DNA from: Euborellia annulipes
Taxonomy: Eukaryota; Arthropoda; Insecta; Dermaptera; Anisolabididae
Reading direction: 5' to 3'
Length of the DNA stretch: 64,000 nucleotides
Assembly: GCA_023213315.1 (NCBI GenBank)
Contig: JAKCPI010005457.1
Coordinates: 27,393 to 91,392, forward strand
Part shown: positions 22,074-33,240 of the stretch, piece by piece
How positions within the stretch are numbered: position 1 is the stretch's first letter
How the letters are laid out: each line of letters begins with the position of its first letter
The notes under the pieces: generated by a model
Seen by the model: only the letters and a program-made list of their open reading frames with translations
Database searches by the model: none
What the model was told of the DNA's origin: nothing
Position numbers and translations under genes: made by a program

Positions 22074-23521
22074 CAGTGGTTCCCAACCTTTTGAAGTCCA
22101 CGGCACGCCAAAGGCGCGATGGGAATAACATTACACACTTGGGGCACACGTCCTCCCCCCCCCCCCGGAAAACGAAATTTTTTTTCCTTTCCGTGAGAGG
22201 CGCGATGGGAATAACATTACACACTTGGGGCACACGTCCTCCCCCCCCCCCCGGAAAACGAAATTTTTTTTTTCCTTTCCGTGAAAATCTTTTGATCTTT
22301 TTTTAGCAATGCTAAATTTTCTTCCGCACTCTGGAAATTTTTGCCGCTTACGTTAAAATAATGTGGCTTCTTTATTTATTTATTTTTTTTACTTTCTCTT
22401 ACCTATGTATATATGTAATATATATATAGAGAGAGAAAGTATTGGTTTCATGTCAAAAATTCGATGTCGAGATTTTGATGGATCTTCACGTTTTGAGGTC
22501 CCCTGAATCCAAAAAAGTGGTTTTCGCGACATGGTCTGTCTGTGGGTGGGTGGGTGGGTGGGTGTGTGGGTGGGTGTGTGTGTTCACTTTTAAGCATGAA
22601 GGAATTGAGCTACGAGGTTGAAATTTTATATTTAAGTTAAACACCTCCCGGGACCGGAAAAATAAGCTTTTAATCAAAATCGGCCAAAGAGTACTAGTAC
22701 TTTACTGATGTACTTTTTCAGTTTTTTTCGATTTTCTCAAAATTCGCTCTAACGATTTTGATTAAAATTCAAAAATCAATTATTTTTTAGATGCTCTTTC
22801 AAATGTATATTCTCGTTTTGCTATCGAAATTGTTTGAAGCCCACTTTACTCTTGTGCTTCATAGGAAAGATAGGAGAAATGGTTGCCATGGTTACGAAAT
22901 ATAAATATTTTCCCATACTTATAAATTTTACATCTGAATTCAAATATTCCCTACTGCCGGGAACTAAATACATGTCGACACAAAAAATCTGGTGTGACAA
23001 GCACAGTACACAACTTTCGATTACCGAAGGTAAGAGAAAGTTGTGTGCTGTGCGCCAGTCACACCAGATTTTTTGTTTATCTAAATATCTCACGGCACCC
23101 CTTCGCCATTCTCGCGGCACCCAAGGGTGCAGCGAGATATTTAGGTAAAAAAAAAAGATGCGGAAAAAATAAAGTTTTCCTCGAAAAAAGGTGAAATGAT
23201 TTAAACGAGAGTCAAAAATTTTCCGCAGGATGGAAAAGCTTCAGCTTTGATTAAAAAAAAAAATAATAATAATAAAAAGGTAAAATGATTTACAGAGCAG
23301 AAAAAAAAAATTTTTTTGCATAAACGGCAAAAATTTCATTCCCCTAAAAAGAAAAGATAAAATGATTTGCATGTAAGGGAAAAAAATTTTCCGCAGTGCG
23401 ATAAAAATTTAGTGTAAAGGGAAACAATTTTACCGGATGGCGGAAGGGTGCCCCTAGTGTGTAATGTTATTCCCAACGCACTTTTAGGGTGCCGTGAACT
23501 TCAAAAGGTTGGGAAACACTG
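22074..23521. mobile_element. hAT-type element inserted in the LINE, perfect 8-bp duplication
   Basis: Ends CAGTGGTTCCCAACCTTTTG and CAAAAGGTTGGGAAACACTG; target duplication CTCTAGAG at 22066-22073 and 23522-23529. An internal ~80-base block starting GCGCGATGGGAATAACATTA is duplicated in tandem (22115-22280). The element also contains a (GGGT)n tract near 22540-22580 and a small hairpin repeat at 22975-23083. It has no transposase, so it is non-autonomous. Confidence 0.85.
22975..23083. repeat. Dispersed ~105-base hairpin repeat, copy A
   Basis: The ends AATCTGGTGTGAC and GTCACACCAGATT flank GTAAGAGAAAGTTGTGTGCTG and its partial complement. Copies with the same order occur at 34468-34568, and partial copies near 46025-46065 and 49866-49924. 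Confidence 0.7.
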
Positions 23522-23539
23522 CTCTAGAGTATCTTTCCA

Positions 23540-23945
23540 TCACTAAAATGCAACCTATTCTGAAAATATTAGCCTTCAGAAAACTCTTGCACATTTTCGA
23601 CGCCAGCTCTTGGACTATTGTTAGTCAGTAGAGGACGGAGAAAACATTTCTCTTAATTTCTTCAGCGCAGGTTCTTTCATCGTTAAATTTCCTGACCTGT
23701 TCTTTTCGCTGGTTCTCACTAATCAACGATGGTCTTTGAGTGGTGGATTTAGACACAAGCTATTTGGACTTGTTTTTTATTTTTTTTGCGATGTATGCAT
23801 TGACCCTTTCAAGCATTTGTTGTTGATCAGATGTTATTAGAGCGGTATCGTCCGCTTAACGAATGTTGTTAATTAATAACCCCATTTTCGACGATACCTT
23901 CAGTGCAGTCTTCAGAGACCATTCAATTTCCGTAAATTTCAAGCA
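23540..23945 (-). pseudogene. Decayed non-LTR retrotransposon, reverse-transcriptase part
   Basis: The minus strand encodes ADDTALITSDQQQML, the RT catalytic YADD region with the Tyr codon changed to a stop (TAA). CAEEIKRNVFSVL follows, matching the CEEEIRRRI segment of RTE-like LINEs. It is continuous in orientation with 21198-21780 once the hAT-type element is set aside. Confidence 0.7.
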
Positions 23946-24293
23946 ATTTGAGAAATTCCTTTTGTGAATAAATTCTTTTTCTTCAAAAGTTTACAATTTT
24001 TACAATATCTTGAGACTCTGAAACAAAATATTTCATTAATTAGCCTGCCTGTTCCTCCAGAAATTGAATAAAACATTTCCTATTGGTTTTATCAGGTTTT
24101 ATTTAGCGAGAATAAAAGGCTAGATCAGAGGAGAAGAGGTAGGATAGGGGGGAGAGGGGGGAATAAAGTCAGCCGACCCCGCACCGCCCGAATAATAAGG
24201 GCGAGGACAGAAGAAGAAGAGGTCCCCCCCCAATCCCTCTCTGGTCATCCATTTGCTTTAAAGTAAATATATTTTTTTTTGTTCTTGTTCTAG

Positions 24294-27208
24294 GTCCACT
24301 TTACAGATGCTGTTTTTGTGAAACATCTTTTATTAGTATTTTTTTTTTGAATAAACATTTGGCCAAATGTGAAAATTTAAAAATAATGTGTATCTTAAAA
24401 GAAAAATTAAAATTACAATCAAAACCAATAATAAAAAATGGTAATTTATTTATTCAAATTCAATTATAAAAAGAAGTTTAGTGAAGTGTGGGTGGCGTGC
24501 GCTTCCATTAGGGAGACGGGAAAACTTGAAAAAAAAAAAAAAAAAAATTCGCTCTTTATAAAAATAAAAGTCTCACCGAAGTGCAATGTGAAAATTTCAA
24601 AAGTTAGGACGATAAGGAGAAAAAAAAGAGCTTCCTTTTTCTCTCTCACCTCTTCAATTTATTGTAAATATTTCGTCTCCTGTACAGGTGCCATCTTCAG
24701 TGCATATATGAATTTTTTGAGAGAGATTGTCAATATTATAAAAATTTTTGAGAAAAATTGAGCGCATAGGCTTCGTGTCTGGATGCTCTACGCTCTATGC
24801 AGGGAGATTTTTAGAGAATTGAAAATTCAAACATTGCCTGGTGTACTTATATACCAGGCGATGATGTACCTGAGTATGAGATCCGGTGAATTCCCCCGAC
24901 TTAATTATAACCATTGGGGGGACTTGCGTATTCCATCCCATAAGCTTTCCCGAAGTGAGAGGAATCCCATCTGCCTCTGTTCTCGGGTTTACAACCATTT
25001 GCCGGGACAACTAAAGAGTCTATTTGGCACGCGGACATTCATGTCGTCGCTCCGTCACTTCCTGGTCCAGAAAAGCTATTACTCTTTGAAGGAGTACCTT
25101 GAGGAGACGCTCAATTCTTGACTTGCTCGTGTAAATTAAAATGTTTAATGAGATATGTATTAAGTGATTGTAACGGACAACTTCCATACATATTATGTAT
25201 GTCTTAAGGAAGGAATAAAATTATTATTATTATGTCAGAGTTTCCCAATCTATTGAAGTCCAGGGCACCCCAAAGGTGCGTTGGGAATAACATTACACAC
25301 TAGGGGCACCCTTCCTTTTTTTCCCCCTCTAGCAAAACCAAAAGAAATTTTTTCCGCTCTGCGTTTAGCAAATCTTAGTTTTTTAACAATACTTGATTTT
25401 TTTCCGCCTCTTTATTTTATTTATTTATTTTTTTTTTGTCTAAATATCTCGCGGCACCCCTTAGGCATTCTCGAGGCACCCTTGGGTCAATATGATCATA
25501 TTCTGGCGTAGAGCATCCAGACACGAAGGCCATGCGCTCAATTTTTCTCTAAAAATTTTTTTATAATATTGACAATCTCTTTCAAAAAATTCATAATATG
25601 CACTGAAGATGGCACCTGTATATGAGCCGAAGTGGTGGGAGAAGAAAAGGAAGCCGTTTTTTCTCCTTATCGTCCTAACCAACGATTCCCAGCTTAATAC
25701 AGTTACTGGGTTTTTATTTTTAGCTTATGTATATTTTAACGTTAATAGAGCTATGGCACAAACTGACACAAAATGTTTGGGTCATAGGTTTAATAACATT
25801 GAAACGCGCATATGCTAAAAATAAAAATCTTTTGAAACTTAACCTTGTGTTATTTATTTAATCTATATAAGAAGATTCCAATTCTTTGGATTATATTAAA
25901 AATAATTTCAATAAATTTTTCAAATTATTTTGATTATATCGTCAAAGTAGTGTGCCATTCTTGGAAAAATTTAATAAAAGTCACTGCAAGAATGCAGGAA
26001 CGGCCCCGGAGATATTCAAAGTGTTGTACCACAATCCCCAATTATTTTTTGTAAAACAAAATAAAGCCCTCTCCCGTGGAACAATGATAGAGATGATCAT
26101 CACCTTCATGTTCTAAGCATTCCATTCAGAGCGATAAAAATTTATTTAAATAGATTCTGGATGGAGATCAAATGTCAAAATCAGACAAAGAAAAAACTAA
26201 AGGAAGAGAAGGGCAAGATTTTTTTTTTTTAAATTCGTTTAAGGACTTTTTCGGCATCGGAGGCCCGTCCCTATTATTTCAATTGGTTGATTGAAATAAA
26301 TTTTATCACGATTCGAACCCGCGACCCTTGGTACAAATGGCCATCACGTTGACCCACTACACCAAGGCAGAGGGGCTGGTTGATTGGATTGTATTTATTT
26401 CTTCGGTCATTAATTTTATCTTCATCAGATAGATGTCTCTAACGAACGCAAAAACGATTAATATCCGAGAGTTCTGATTAAGATGGAATTAATTATCAAA
26501 ATGCTTAGTTAATTTAAACACATGTTATGTTTTGTCTAGGGAAAAATAAACATTCGGATGCAAAGATTTTTCCTTATAATTAAAATATAACAAATTGAAT
26601 TGTTTTTGTTTTTAGAACCTCCACCTTTGAAATACGAAGATGTTATCAAAAATGAAAATTATGTCGTCGGCCCAGAAGTCCAGGATCAATCAGGCGAGAA
26701 TCGATATTTTTGTGATAAATGTTATCGTGGCTTCGCCCAATTGTGCCATTTACGGCAACACCAGATGATGCACACCGGTGAGAGACCCTACGCCTGCAAG
26801 GATTGCAACAAAACATTCAATCAGAAAAGCAATCTCAATACCCATATTTCGTTAGTTCATAAAAAAGAGAAACCCTTTCAATGTGAAATCTGCTTGCGGA
26901 CGTTTAGCCTTAAGTGCATTCTCCAAACGCATACTCGAGTACATTCGGGTGAAAAACCCTACGCGTGTCCTCAATGCCCTTTGAAATTCTCACAAAAAGG
27001 GAGTCTCAATTCACATTTACGCATACATACTGGCGAGAAACCGTTCTCTTGCATGCATTGCCCTTTGAAATTCACTCAAAAGGGCGGACTTGACCAACAC
27101 CTTAGGATCCATTTCGATCTCAAGCCATTCATCTGCAATTATTGTAATAAGACTTTTAGACAAAGATCCAATTTAAATACACATTTGAAAACGCATAAAT
27201 GTTCCTAA
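24294..27208 (+). CDS. Zinc-finger gene: C2HC motif plus six C2H2 fingers, first exon not found
   Basis: Exon A, 24294-24440, begins with GT completing a Gly codon and encodes PLYRCCFCETSFI, then NKHLAKCENLKIM and LKEKLKLQSK, the C2HC-type module shared with neighbours. It ends in phase 1 at G|GTAATT. Exon B, 26616-27208, continues in phase with EPPPLKYEDVIKNE (a psi-K-x-E sumoylation-like site) and six C2H2 fingers, from DKCYRGF to NYCNKTF, with good TGEKP and SGEKP linkers. A nuclear DNA-binding role is likely. The first coding exon should lie upstream of 24294. The LINE and hAT-type insertions at 21-24 kb may separate it, and I could not find it. Confidence 0.75.
24668..24702 (-). ncRNA. 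Degenerate hammerhead-like motif in intron
   Basis: On the minus strand: CUGAAGA, hairpin CCUGUACAGG within GGCAC...GAGAC, then GAAAU. A diverged inverted copy is at 25602-25633 on the plus strand. No helix I complement or GUC was found, so these are relics. Confidence 0.35.
24740..25232 (+). mobile_element. 3' end of a reverse-transcriptase retroelement with ATT tail
   Basis: An open frame at 24783-25121 ends with YNHLPGQLKSLFG and FLVQKSYYSLKEYLEETL. This is the C-terminal signature (YNxLP ... F..FLxxxxFYSxxEFL) of many arthropod non-LTR retroelements. AATAAAATTATTATTATTA follows, a typical short-repeat tail. The 5' part is absent. It lies in the intron between the two known exons of the surrounding zinc-finger gene. 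Confidence 0.6.
25238..25490. mobile_element. Diverged relative of the 22074 hAT-type element
   Basis: AGTTTCCCAATCTATTGAAG, then GGGAATAACATTACACAC and GGGGCACCCTTCC match the left end of the 22074-23521 element. CTCGCGGCACCCCTT matches its right-hand part. The right terminus is not recognisable. Confidence 0.6.
26222..26375 (-). repeat. tRNA-derived SINE, second subfamily
   Basis: On the minus strand, CCTTGGTGTAGTGGGTCAAC (A box) and GGTCGCGGGTTCGAATC (B box) lie about 35 bases apart. A hairpin ATTTCAATCAACCAATTGAAAT follows in the body, with a poly-A end. This parallels the SINEs at 47292 and 55405 but with a different tail. Confidence 0.7.
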
Positions 27209-27423
27209 ACTTTCAATAGTAAAATTTTATTAATCATCAAAATGGCTTTTAAATATCAATTTTTGCATCATACTTAAGTCAATCATTTTAATTTTAAATA
27301 AATGGAAATAAAAATAAAATTTATTGTTTATTGAATAAAAGGAATTTGTTTTGAAAAAGCTTCTAGTTTTCAAAACAAAACGCCAATTCTTTATATCGTT
27401 TAAGATAAATATTTGTTTTAAGT

Positions 27424-27610
27424 GGGCATTAGGGTGGATAGAGCTAGAAATAAAAACTACGCCACCCTCGAACGTTTTATCTGCACAGGAAGACTGCATG
27501 AATGCTAACAGCTCTAACATTATTCGCGCTTTTTCGATAAATTGGTGAGCATCGTCTTCCTTGGTAGAATAAAATGTTCAAATGCGAATTAATGGGCCAC
27601 CCTAATGAAC
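27424..27610. mobile_element. Small inverted-repeat element (MITE-like)
   Basis: Ends CATTAGGGTGG and CCACCCTAATG are perfect complements; the interior contains no open frame. The target duplication is unclear. Confidence 0.5.
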
Positions 27611-28860
27611 ACACGCTTGCACACACTAGACCTAGAAAGCTGAAATTTTACTAAGATAACGGCCTCGTATAAAATAAATAATCAGAACACCCTCTCTGGG
27701 TACGTTTGGTCCTTCCCGGACTCTAACTGGGCGACTCGTTGCTTCACACTTTGTTTTTTGCAAATTTAAATTTTCATTTTTCAAAGAAAGTTAAAAAAGA
27801 AAACCGAATCTTGAAATATTTTATCCATAAATAACGAATACCGATTGTATTAATTTATCTTATTTATATTATAGTTTTATACATATAAGTCTTATATATA
27901 TATATACACATTTTATATCTACTTGATGATATATAGAAATATTTTTATTTTTACTTTTGATATAACTAGTCTATATTTTTTTTATTTTTATTTATATTTT
28001 CCTGTCTTCAAAAAAATCCCTTTGAAAGGGTAGCGGCTCTCGGGAATTTCACTTGATTTGCTCTAAAATCTATAAAAATAGCTGGAACAGTGGCGAATTT
28101 ACACATAGCCGAGGCGTTTGTGATTTTCGAAATGCTTTAAATTGGAAAAATATTAAATCCGCCATTGATGTTAAAAAAAATGAAATTTTTGTATTCAGAA
28201 ACCGAAAAATCGATTTCGAAATTCGATAAAAGATCGACTGTGAAATTTTTGAGGCCGTCTACCCTTTTGCCCGCCTTCTCTTACTCTTTTTATTGTATCT
28301 TTTGAGAATGGTTTGGGAGGAAGAAACACATTTTCACCATCATCAAAAAAAAAAATGCCTTTTATTAATTTGATGACGATATTTTTGTATATAAATATTC
28401 TTTTTTTAATTACTATAGATATATTATATTCTAATTTTTTTGATATTGGTAGACTCGTGTCCAATTATTTCTCCTCCACTCGTTCCGAAAGATGAAATCA
28501 ATGTTTAGGCATTTTATCTGCATTATAACATTTAACATTCCCAATTGTATTAAAATCAGAATGTAGAAAGAAGCGTAGTTGTGGCAAAAAATATTAATAA
28601 AAGTTTAAAAGAAAAAAAAAATATTTATTTATATCTGAATCCTTTTAAATTTTAATTTATAATCCAATATCATTAATCACAAAGACTTCGCTCCATGGGG
28701 CCGTTTGATTATTGTAATAATATATAACCTAAGTTACTCTCAGAAAATTGGAGATTAGCCCAAAATTATATACTAAGGGTTATATTTTTTGTTCAACTTG
28801 TTTTGTTATTAGAAAATAAAATAGTCTTTTTCTTTTAAAAATCTAGAGAAATAATTTTGA
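27611..28860. other. AT-rich intergenic DNA, no gene seen
   Basis: Only poly-A/T tracts and short chance frames were found between the zinc-finger genes here. Confidence 0.45.
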
Positions 28861-28862
28861 AC

Positions 28863-29060
28863 CAGCCGCGGCACCCGCCGGGGTTCGCCCCCCCCCCTGG
28901 ACCCCCGCTAACAGGCTTAGGCCCGCCTGGGGCGGACTCTCGCCTTTTCTTAATATATAATTCGCTAATGTCCGTCTGTCTGTCACGCTCTATTTAAGCA
29001 ACTTCCCGTTGGAATTTTGAAATGAAATTTTATTGCATAAAGAGGACATTCTAGAGATTA
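28863..29060. repeat. GC-rich dispersed repeat related to 33110-33240
   Basis: Contains CCCGCCGGGGTTCGCCCC and GTCCGTCTGTCTGTCACGCT followed by CAACTTCCCGTTGGAATTTTG. The segment at 33110-33240 shares GTCCGTCTGTCTGTC, CACGCTCTGTTT and CAACTTCCCGT, and ends GGCGGGCGGCGCGGCTAGT. The GC-rich hairpin ending in CTAG would fit a Helitron terminus, but this is only a suggestion. Confidence 0.5.
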
Positions 29061-29298
29061 TTTTCATCCCGAAATTGCTTCATTTTGAATTTGCATCTCT
29101 CGTCGATCGTTGCGCTCTCTAGGCGCCGTTTAGAGGAAACAGATCACTCTGAATTTTTGACATTTATCAAGTCTCTGATCAAAATCAACGCCGTTAAAGC
29201 CATTCAGCCATTAAAAGACTAAATAAATTGAAATATCTTTCAATAAATTATATTTATACCAAATTATCCAGTAATAATACTCATAATTATAAATAATT

Positions 29299-32200
29299 AT
29301 GGAGGTTGATATAGTGATTAAACCTGAATATCCAACATATCAAGGTTAGTATTTCAATCCCATCGGTTCTTTTATTGTTTGGAATATAAAACTATTTTTC
29401 TTTTTAAATATTTATCATTAAATATTATATAACCATCAATAAATATAAATAGGTTAATACATTTTATCAATTTAATATATTAAAATGGTAATGAATTATT
29501 AATTTTTTTTAGGTCTCTTATTTAGATGTTGCCACTGTGAGATGATGTTTATTAGCCGAGAATTCCTTGAAAAACATCATAAAAAATGTGAAAATTTTAA
29601 TATTATGTCCATCTTAAAAACAAAATTGAAATTGAAAAATTCAGAATTGAAAACTACAGAAAAAAGTAAGCTGCATAGAGGTGGAATTTTATATCCACTA
29701 TTGATCTATCCCTATATATTTTGTTTTTTTTGTTATTTATTAGAATTCCTTATAAGTGAGTGGTGAAAAAACAATAATTATTTTTTGTTTTGTTGATTTT
29801 ATTTTGACTGGCAGTTGCAATGGTATCTCACCATCATCTTCAGGCCTAAAGATACAAAAATTGTACTTATGTTCTTGAGGAATTAGCTATTACTTATTTA
29901 TATTAGGTGTTTATAAATACCTAATATATATAAACAAAGAATTTGTTACTGTACAGGGTGGGGCAGAGCAACTTGCTTATTTTGAAATTCCTTAAAAGAA
30001 AAAGTAATTCAGATGTTCATTTAATTCTTTCAAGTACAACATGTAAAGTTTATGTTTTTAAATACGTTATCAGGCAGATGGCGTCCGTTATTGTCAATAC
30101 CCTGCGTTAATCTGTTTCTGAATATAGTGATTAAACCAGAATTTCGTCCAACACTTTCAAGGATATCGACGGGTGTGTTGCCTAATGTTGTTCTCTAAGG
30201 TGATTCGGGTCTTAGGTCCTAAGACCCTGGGTCACCTTTACATAAACTTACATGTTGTACTTGAAAGAATCAAATGGATATCTGCATTACTTTTTCTTTT
30301 AATGAATTTCAAAATAAGCAAGTTGCTCTGCCCCACCCTGTACAGTGAGGGACAATATTAAGTCCCACCCATGCGTTTTCTACTTGTGATTATTTCATTG
30401 TTTTTATAAAAGAAAATGAAAATCTTTATTTGGAAATTTTCTAGGTTTGTACAATGAAAGTTTCCATTAAAAAATATATATATATTTTTTTTTTTAAACA
30501 AAGAAATAATCTCAAGTAGAAAATGCATGGGTGGGACTTAATATTGAATCTCACTGTACAATAACAACTTCTTTGTTTCGAAAACTTATATTCAATATAT
30601 TTATACACACCCAATATAATTAAGTAATAACTAATTCCTCAAAAATATTTGTACAAACCCATATTTAGTTCATATTTGCAATATTTTTAAAAGAAGCTAA
30701 AAGTACAATCAGCACTGCTAGTCAGGGTGCGCCCCCCCCCCCTTATTTTTCTGAACTAGTATCTGATCCACTGGGGAAGTAAAATTTTAAGTTTTTTGGT
30801 AAATTAATTTAGCGCAAACCGGAGCGATAAGGGCCAGTTCGCTTTGATGTCCGCACTGTACTGGTTTGCACTTACAAGGGAAGGGTACGACCTTGGGATT
30901 TTTTTGGGATGAGACTTCGGGTAATGATTGTACTTCTTTAGGGGGTTCACCCCTTGGAATAGTAACGCGCAACGCTCAATAGATTCGGAGAAAATGACGT
31001 TTAAAAAATTCAAAGTCAGCTTATATACTAGTGAGGTTTTTCATATGACAATGGCGAAATAGTCTAGTAGGTAGCGTGTCTACCTACCAAATGAGCGCTT
31101 GGGTCCTGGCCCTCCACGATTTTTTTTTTTTTTATAAAAAAAAATTATTTTATTGTTAACAAACAAACATCATTTACGTTCACAAAAAATTTTCTATTAA
31201 TAATAATCTATAATATTAAATAGTAAATTTATTTAATTGTAAAAATAATAAAATAAATATTTTAATAAAAAAAAAAAATAATTCGTGCACGGGATTCGAA
31301 CCCCAAGCGCCCATTTGGTAGGAAGACACGCTACCTACTAGACTATTTCACCATTGTCATATGAAAAGCCTCACTAGTATATAAGCTGACTGAATTTTTA
31401 ACGCCATTTTCTATTGAGCGTTGCGCGTTACTATTCCAAGGGGTGAACCCCCTAAAGAAGTACAATCATTACCCGAAGTCTCATCCCAAAAAATAAAATC
31501 CCAAGGCCGTGCCCTCCCCTTGTTAGATTTAAACGTTTCCTCGCTACTATTTCTATTTTAATTAAGTCTAGTCTATTTATGTCTATTTAATTACCAGATT
31601 TTTTTAAAATTTCTTTTTCCTTTTTCTTTAGAAGATGCCACCAAAAATGAGAGCAATCGAAGCGATAATGATTATTATTGTGAAAAATGTTTTTGCGGAT
31701 TCCTCAATTACGAAGCTTATAACGTGCACATGTCATTGCACAGGGAGAGTCGTCCATTTAAATGCCCGGATTGTCCTGAAACTTATAAATATAAGACATG
31801 CCTTCAGACACATATTTTAACAAGACATAAAAAAGAAGGGAATTTCCTATGCGAGGTTTGTTTAAAAGTTTTTATCTATCAAAGTGATCTTGATAAACAT
31901 ACGCCAATTCATTCAGAGCAAGGACCATTTTTATGTTCACAATGTCCAGGGAAATTTTCAAATAAAATCCTTTTAAAAAAACACATGACAGGGCATGTTG
32001 AAAAAAAAAATTATACCTGTCCGAAATGCCCGCTTGAATTCTCATACCGGAGTAATTTTAATCGGCATTTAATGAATCATGCAGAGGATCGAACATTACC
32101 TTGTCCGAAATGTCCATGGAAATTCACAAGGCAAAGTGATCTCACTAAACATTTAGGAAGTCACTCAAGAGAGGAGAGTGTGTTCGATTGTCCTCAATGC

Positions 32201-32398
32201 CCTCTGAAATTTGCTAGGAAAAGCAATCTCAATAAGCATTTACTTGTTAGCCATGTAGAAAAGAAAACGTATTCGTGTCCTCAATGCTCGATCGAGTATT
32301 CCCGCGAGGGGCATCTCAAACGCCATTTGAAAATACACACCAAGGTTAAACAATACCTCGAAGATAATCTCAAAGATCATAATTTATTATTTAATTAA
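29299..32398 (+). CDS. Zinc-finger gene: C2HC motif plus eight C2H2 fingers
   Basis: Exons 29299-29344, 29513-29665 and 31632-32398 join in phase 1 throughout, giving 321 residues. Exon 1 encodes MEVDIVIKPEYPTYQ, with IKPE fitting the sumoylation consensus psi-K-x-E. Exon 2 encodes GLLFRCCHCEMMFISREFLE, then KHHKKCENFNIM and LKTKLKLK, the family C2HC module. Exon 3 encodes eight C2H2 fingers (first EKCFCGF, last PQCSIEY); several share the CPxCPxKF form. Linkers are mostly non-canonical (HVEKKNY, HAEDRTL). Intron 2 is filled with two MITEs and a foldback containing tRNA-like arms. A role as a DNA-binding regulator is inferred from the family; no target can be assigned. Confidence 0.85.
29820..29856 (-). 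ncRNA. Degenerate hammerhead-like motif
   Basis: On the minus strand: CUGAAGA, hairpin AUGG-UGAGAUA-CCAU, then GCAAC in place of GAAAC, ACUGCCAGUC (helix III plus GUC). The missing GAAA and absence of helix I make it a relic. Confidence 0.35.
29954..30340. mobile_element. mariner-type MITE
   Basis: Ends CAGGGTGGGGCAGAGCAACT and AGTTGCTCTGCCCCACCCTG, flanked by TA on both sides. The right-hand TA (30341-30342) is shared with the next element. Confidence 0.85.
30343..30556. mobile_element. Tc1/mariner-type MITE abutting the previous one
   Basis: Ends CAGTGAGGGACAATATTAAG and CTTAATATTGAATCTCACTG, then GTCCCACCCATGCGTTTTCTA and its complement. Flanked by TA (30341-30342 and 30557-30558). Confidence 0.85.
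30875..31524. repeat. Long foldback with tRNA-like arms
   Basis: Arms of about 240 bases (30875-31117 and 31283-31524) are reverse complements, for example TAGTCTAGTAGGTAGCGTGTC. Read from the right arm on the minus strand, TAGTCTAGTAGG and GGGGTTCGAATCCCGTG are spaced like the A and B boxes of a tRNA-derived SINE. The arms could therefore be two SINEs head-to-head. No tRNA gene is claimed. Confidence 0.7.
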
Positions 32399-32731
32399 AT
32401 CTTCTCTTTAAACCCGATTTATATATAATTATCAGTGACGTAATCAGAACTTAGTGCAATAAACTTTTTCTTGTCTCTTAATTTTGAAGTGAAAACTTCT
32501 TCTCTGTTGAAAAGATTTATTTCCTAAATAAATAGATATTCAAAATAAATATTTTCTTGCTTCAAATATATTTTTTTTTCCAGATATCATTATTCTACTT
32601 ATAATATTTGCCTTCAATAAGTTAAATAAATACTCTTTTTTACTTTCTTTTCTATTTCTATAAAATAAACTTTTTTTTGATGACTCATCAATGTATAAAT
32701 ATATGAATGTTGTACTTTATAGATAATAAAA

Positions 32732-32947
32732 TTGAACATGGATCCAAATAGGAAACGGGTATTAGCTAAAGAGCGCGCGAGAAGATTCCGTGAAAGAAAG
32801 CGGCTAGAAATTGAACAATTGAAATTACTCTCGCAAAGCGAAGAACAATTCAAACAAGATTTAGACAGAGAGAGAGAATTAGCAAGGCTCCGCGCTAAAC
32901 GATATCGTGAAAGAAAACGACTTGCTACAAAGAAAACCAATTTGTAG
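32732..32947 (+). CDS. Small Arg-rich ORF with a repeated RxRERKR block
   Basis: A 71-residue frame, MDPNRKRVLAKERARRFRER, then EQLKLLSQSEEQ and RLRAKRYRERKRL. The block R-A-R/K-R-F/Y-R-E-R-K-R-L occurs twice, about 40 residues apart, joined by a helical acidic/basic linker. This recalls short basic repeats of STPR-type DNA-binding proteins, but spacing does not clearly match and I make no assignment. A possible acceptor (TTTATAG) lies just upstream, so it may be the last exon of a longer gene. An AATAAA lies near 33008. Confidence 0.5.
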   Translation: MNMDPNRKRVLAKERARRFRERKRLEIEQLKLLSQSEEQFKQDLDRERELARLRAKRYRERKRLATKKTNL

Positions 32948-33109
32948 CTCAACACATACACACACACACACAAATATGTTATACATATTGTACATAAAAC
33001 AAATGAAAATAAATGGTTTTATTTATTAAATATTAATTTATAACTTGTTCCTGCTTCGTCTCTAGAATAGAAGTTTTCACTTGTTTGTCCTGTGCCGTTT
33101 CAATCTCTA

Positions 33110-33240
33110 TTTATATAATTCGCTTAAGTCCGTCTGTCTGTCTGTCACGCTCTGTTTGACCAACTTCCCGTAATTTTGATACAAAAGGCACATTGGCCCG
33201 CCGCAGGGGGGCGAAGCCGAAGGCGGGCGGCGCGGCTAGT
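33110..33240. repeat. Dispersed GTCCGTCTGTC repeat with GC-rich hairpin end
   Basis: See the related copy at 28863-29060. This copy ends GCGGGCGGCGCGGCTAGT after a CCCGCC...GGCGGG hairpin, the most Helitron-like end in the window. No 5' end or Rep/helicase gene is present. Confidence 0.5.

Noticed and set aside
26280..26375. Possible functional tRNA gene on the minus strand
   Set aside because: Same reasoning: SINE-like tail and no clean acceptor stem.
32614..32973. Minus-strand 119-codon frame over the small basic-repeat ORF
   Set aside because: Mirror image of the repetitive Arg-rich frame; cysteines and serines come from reverse reading.
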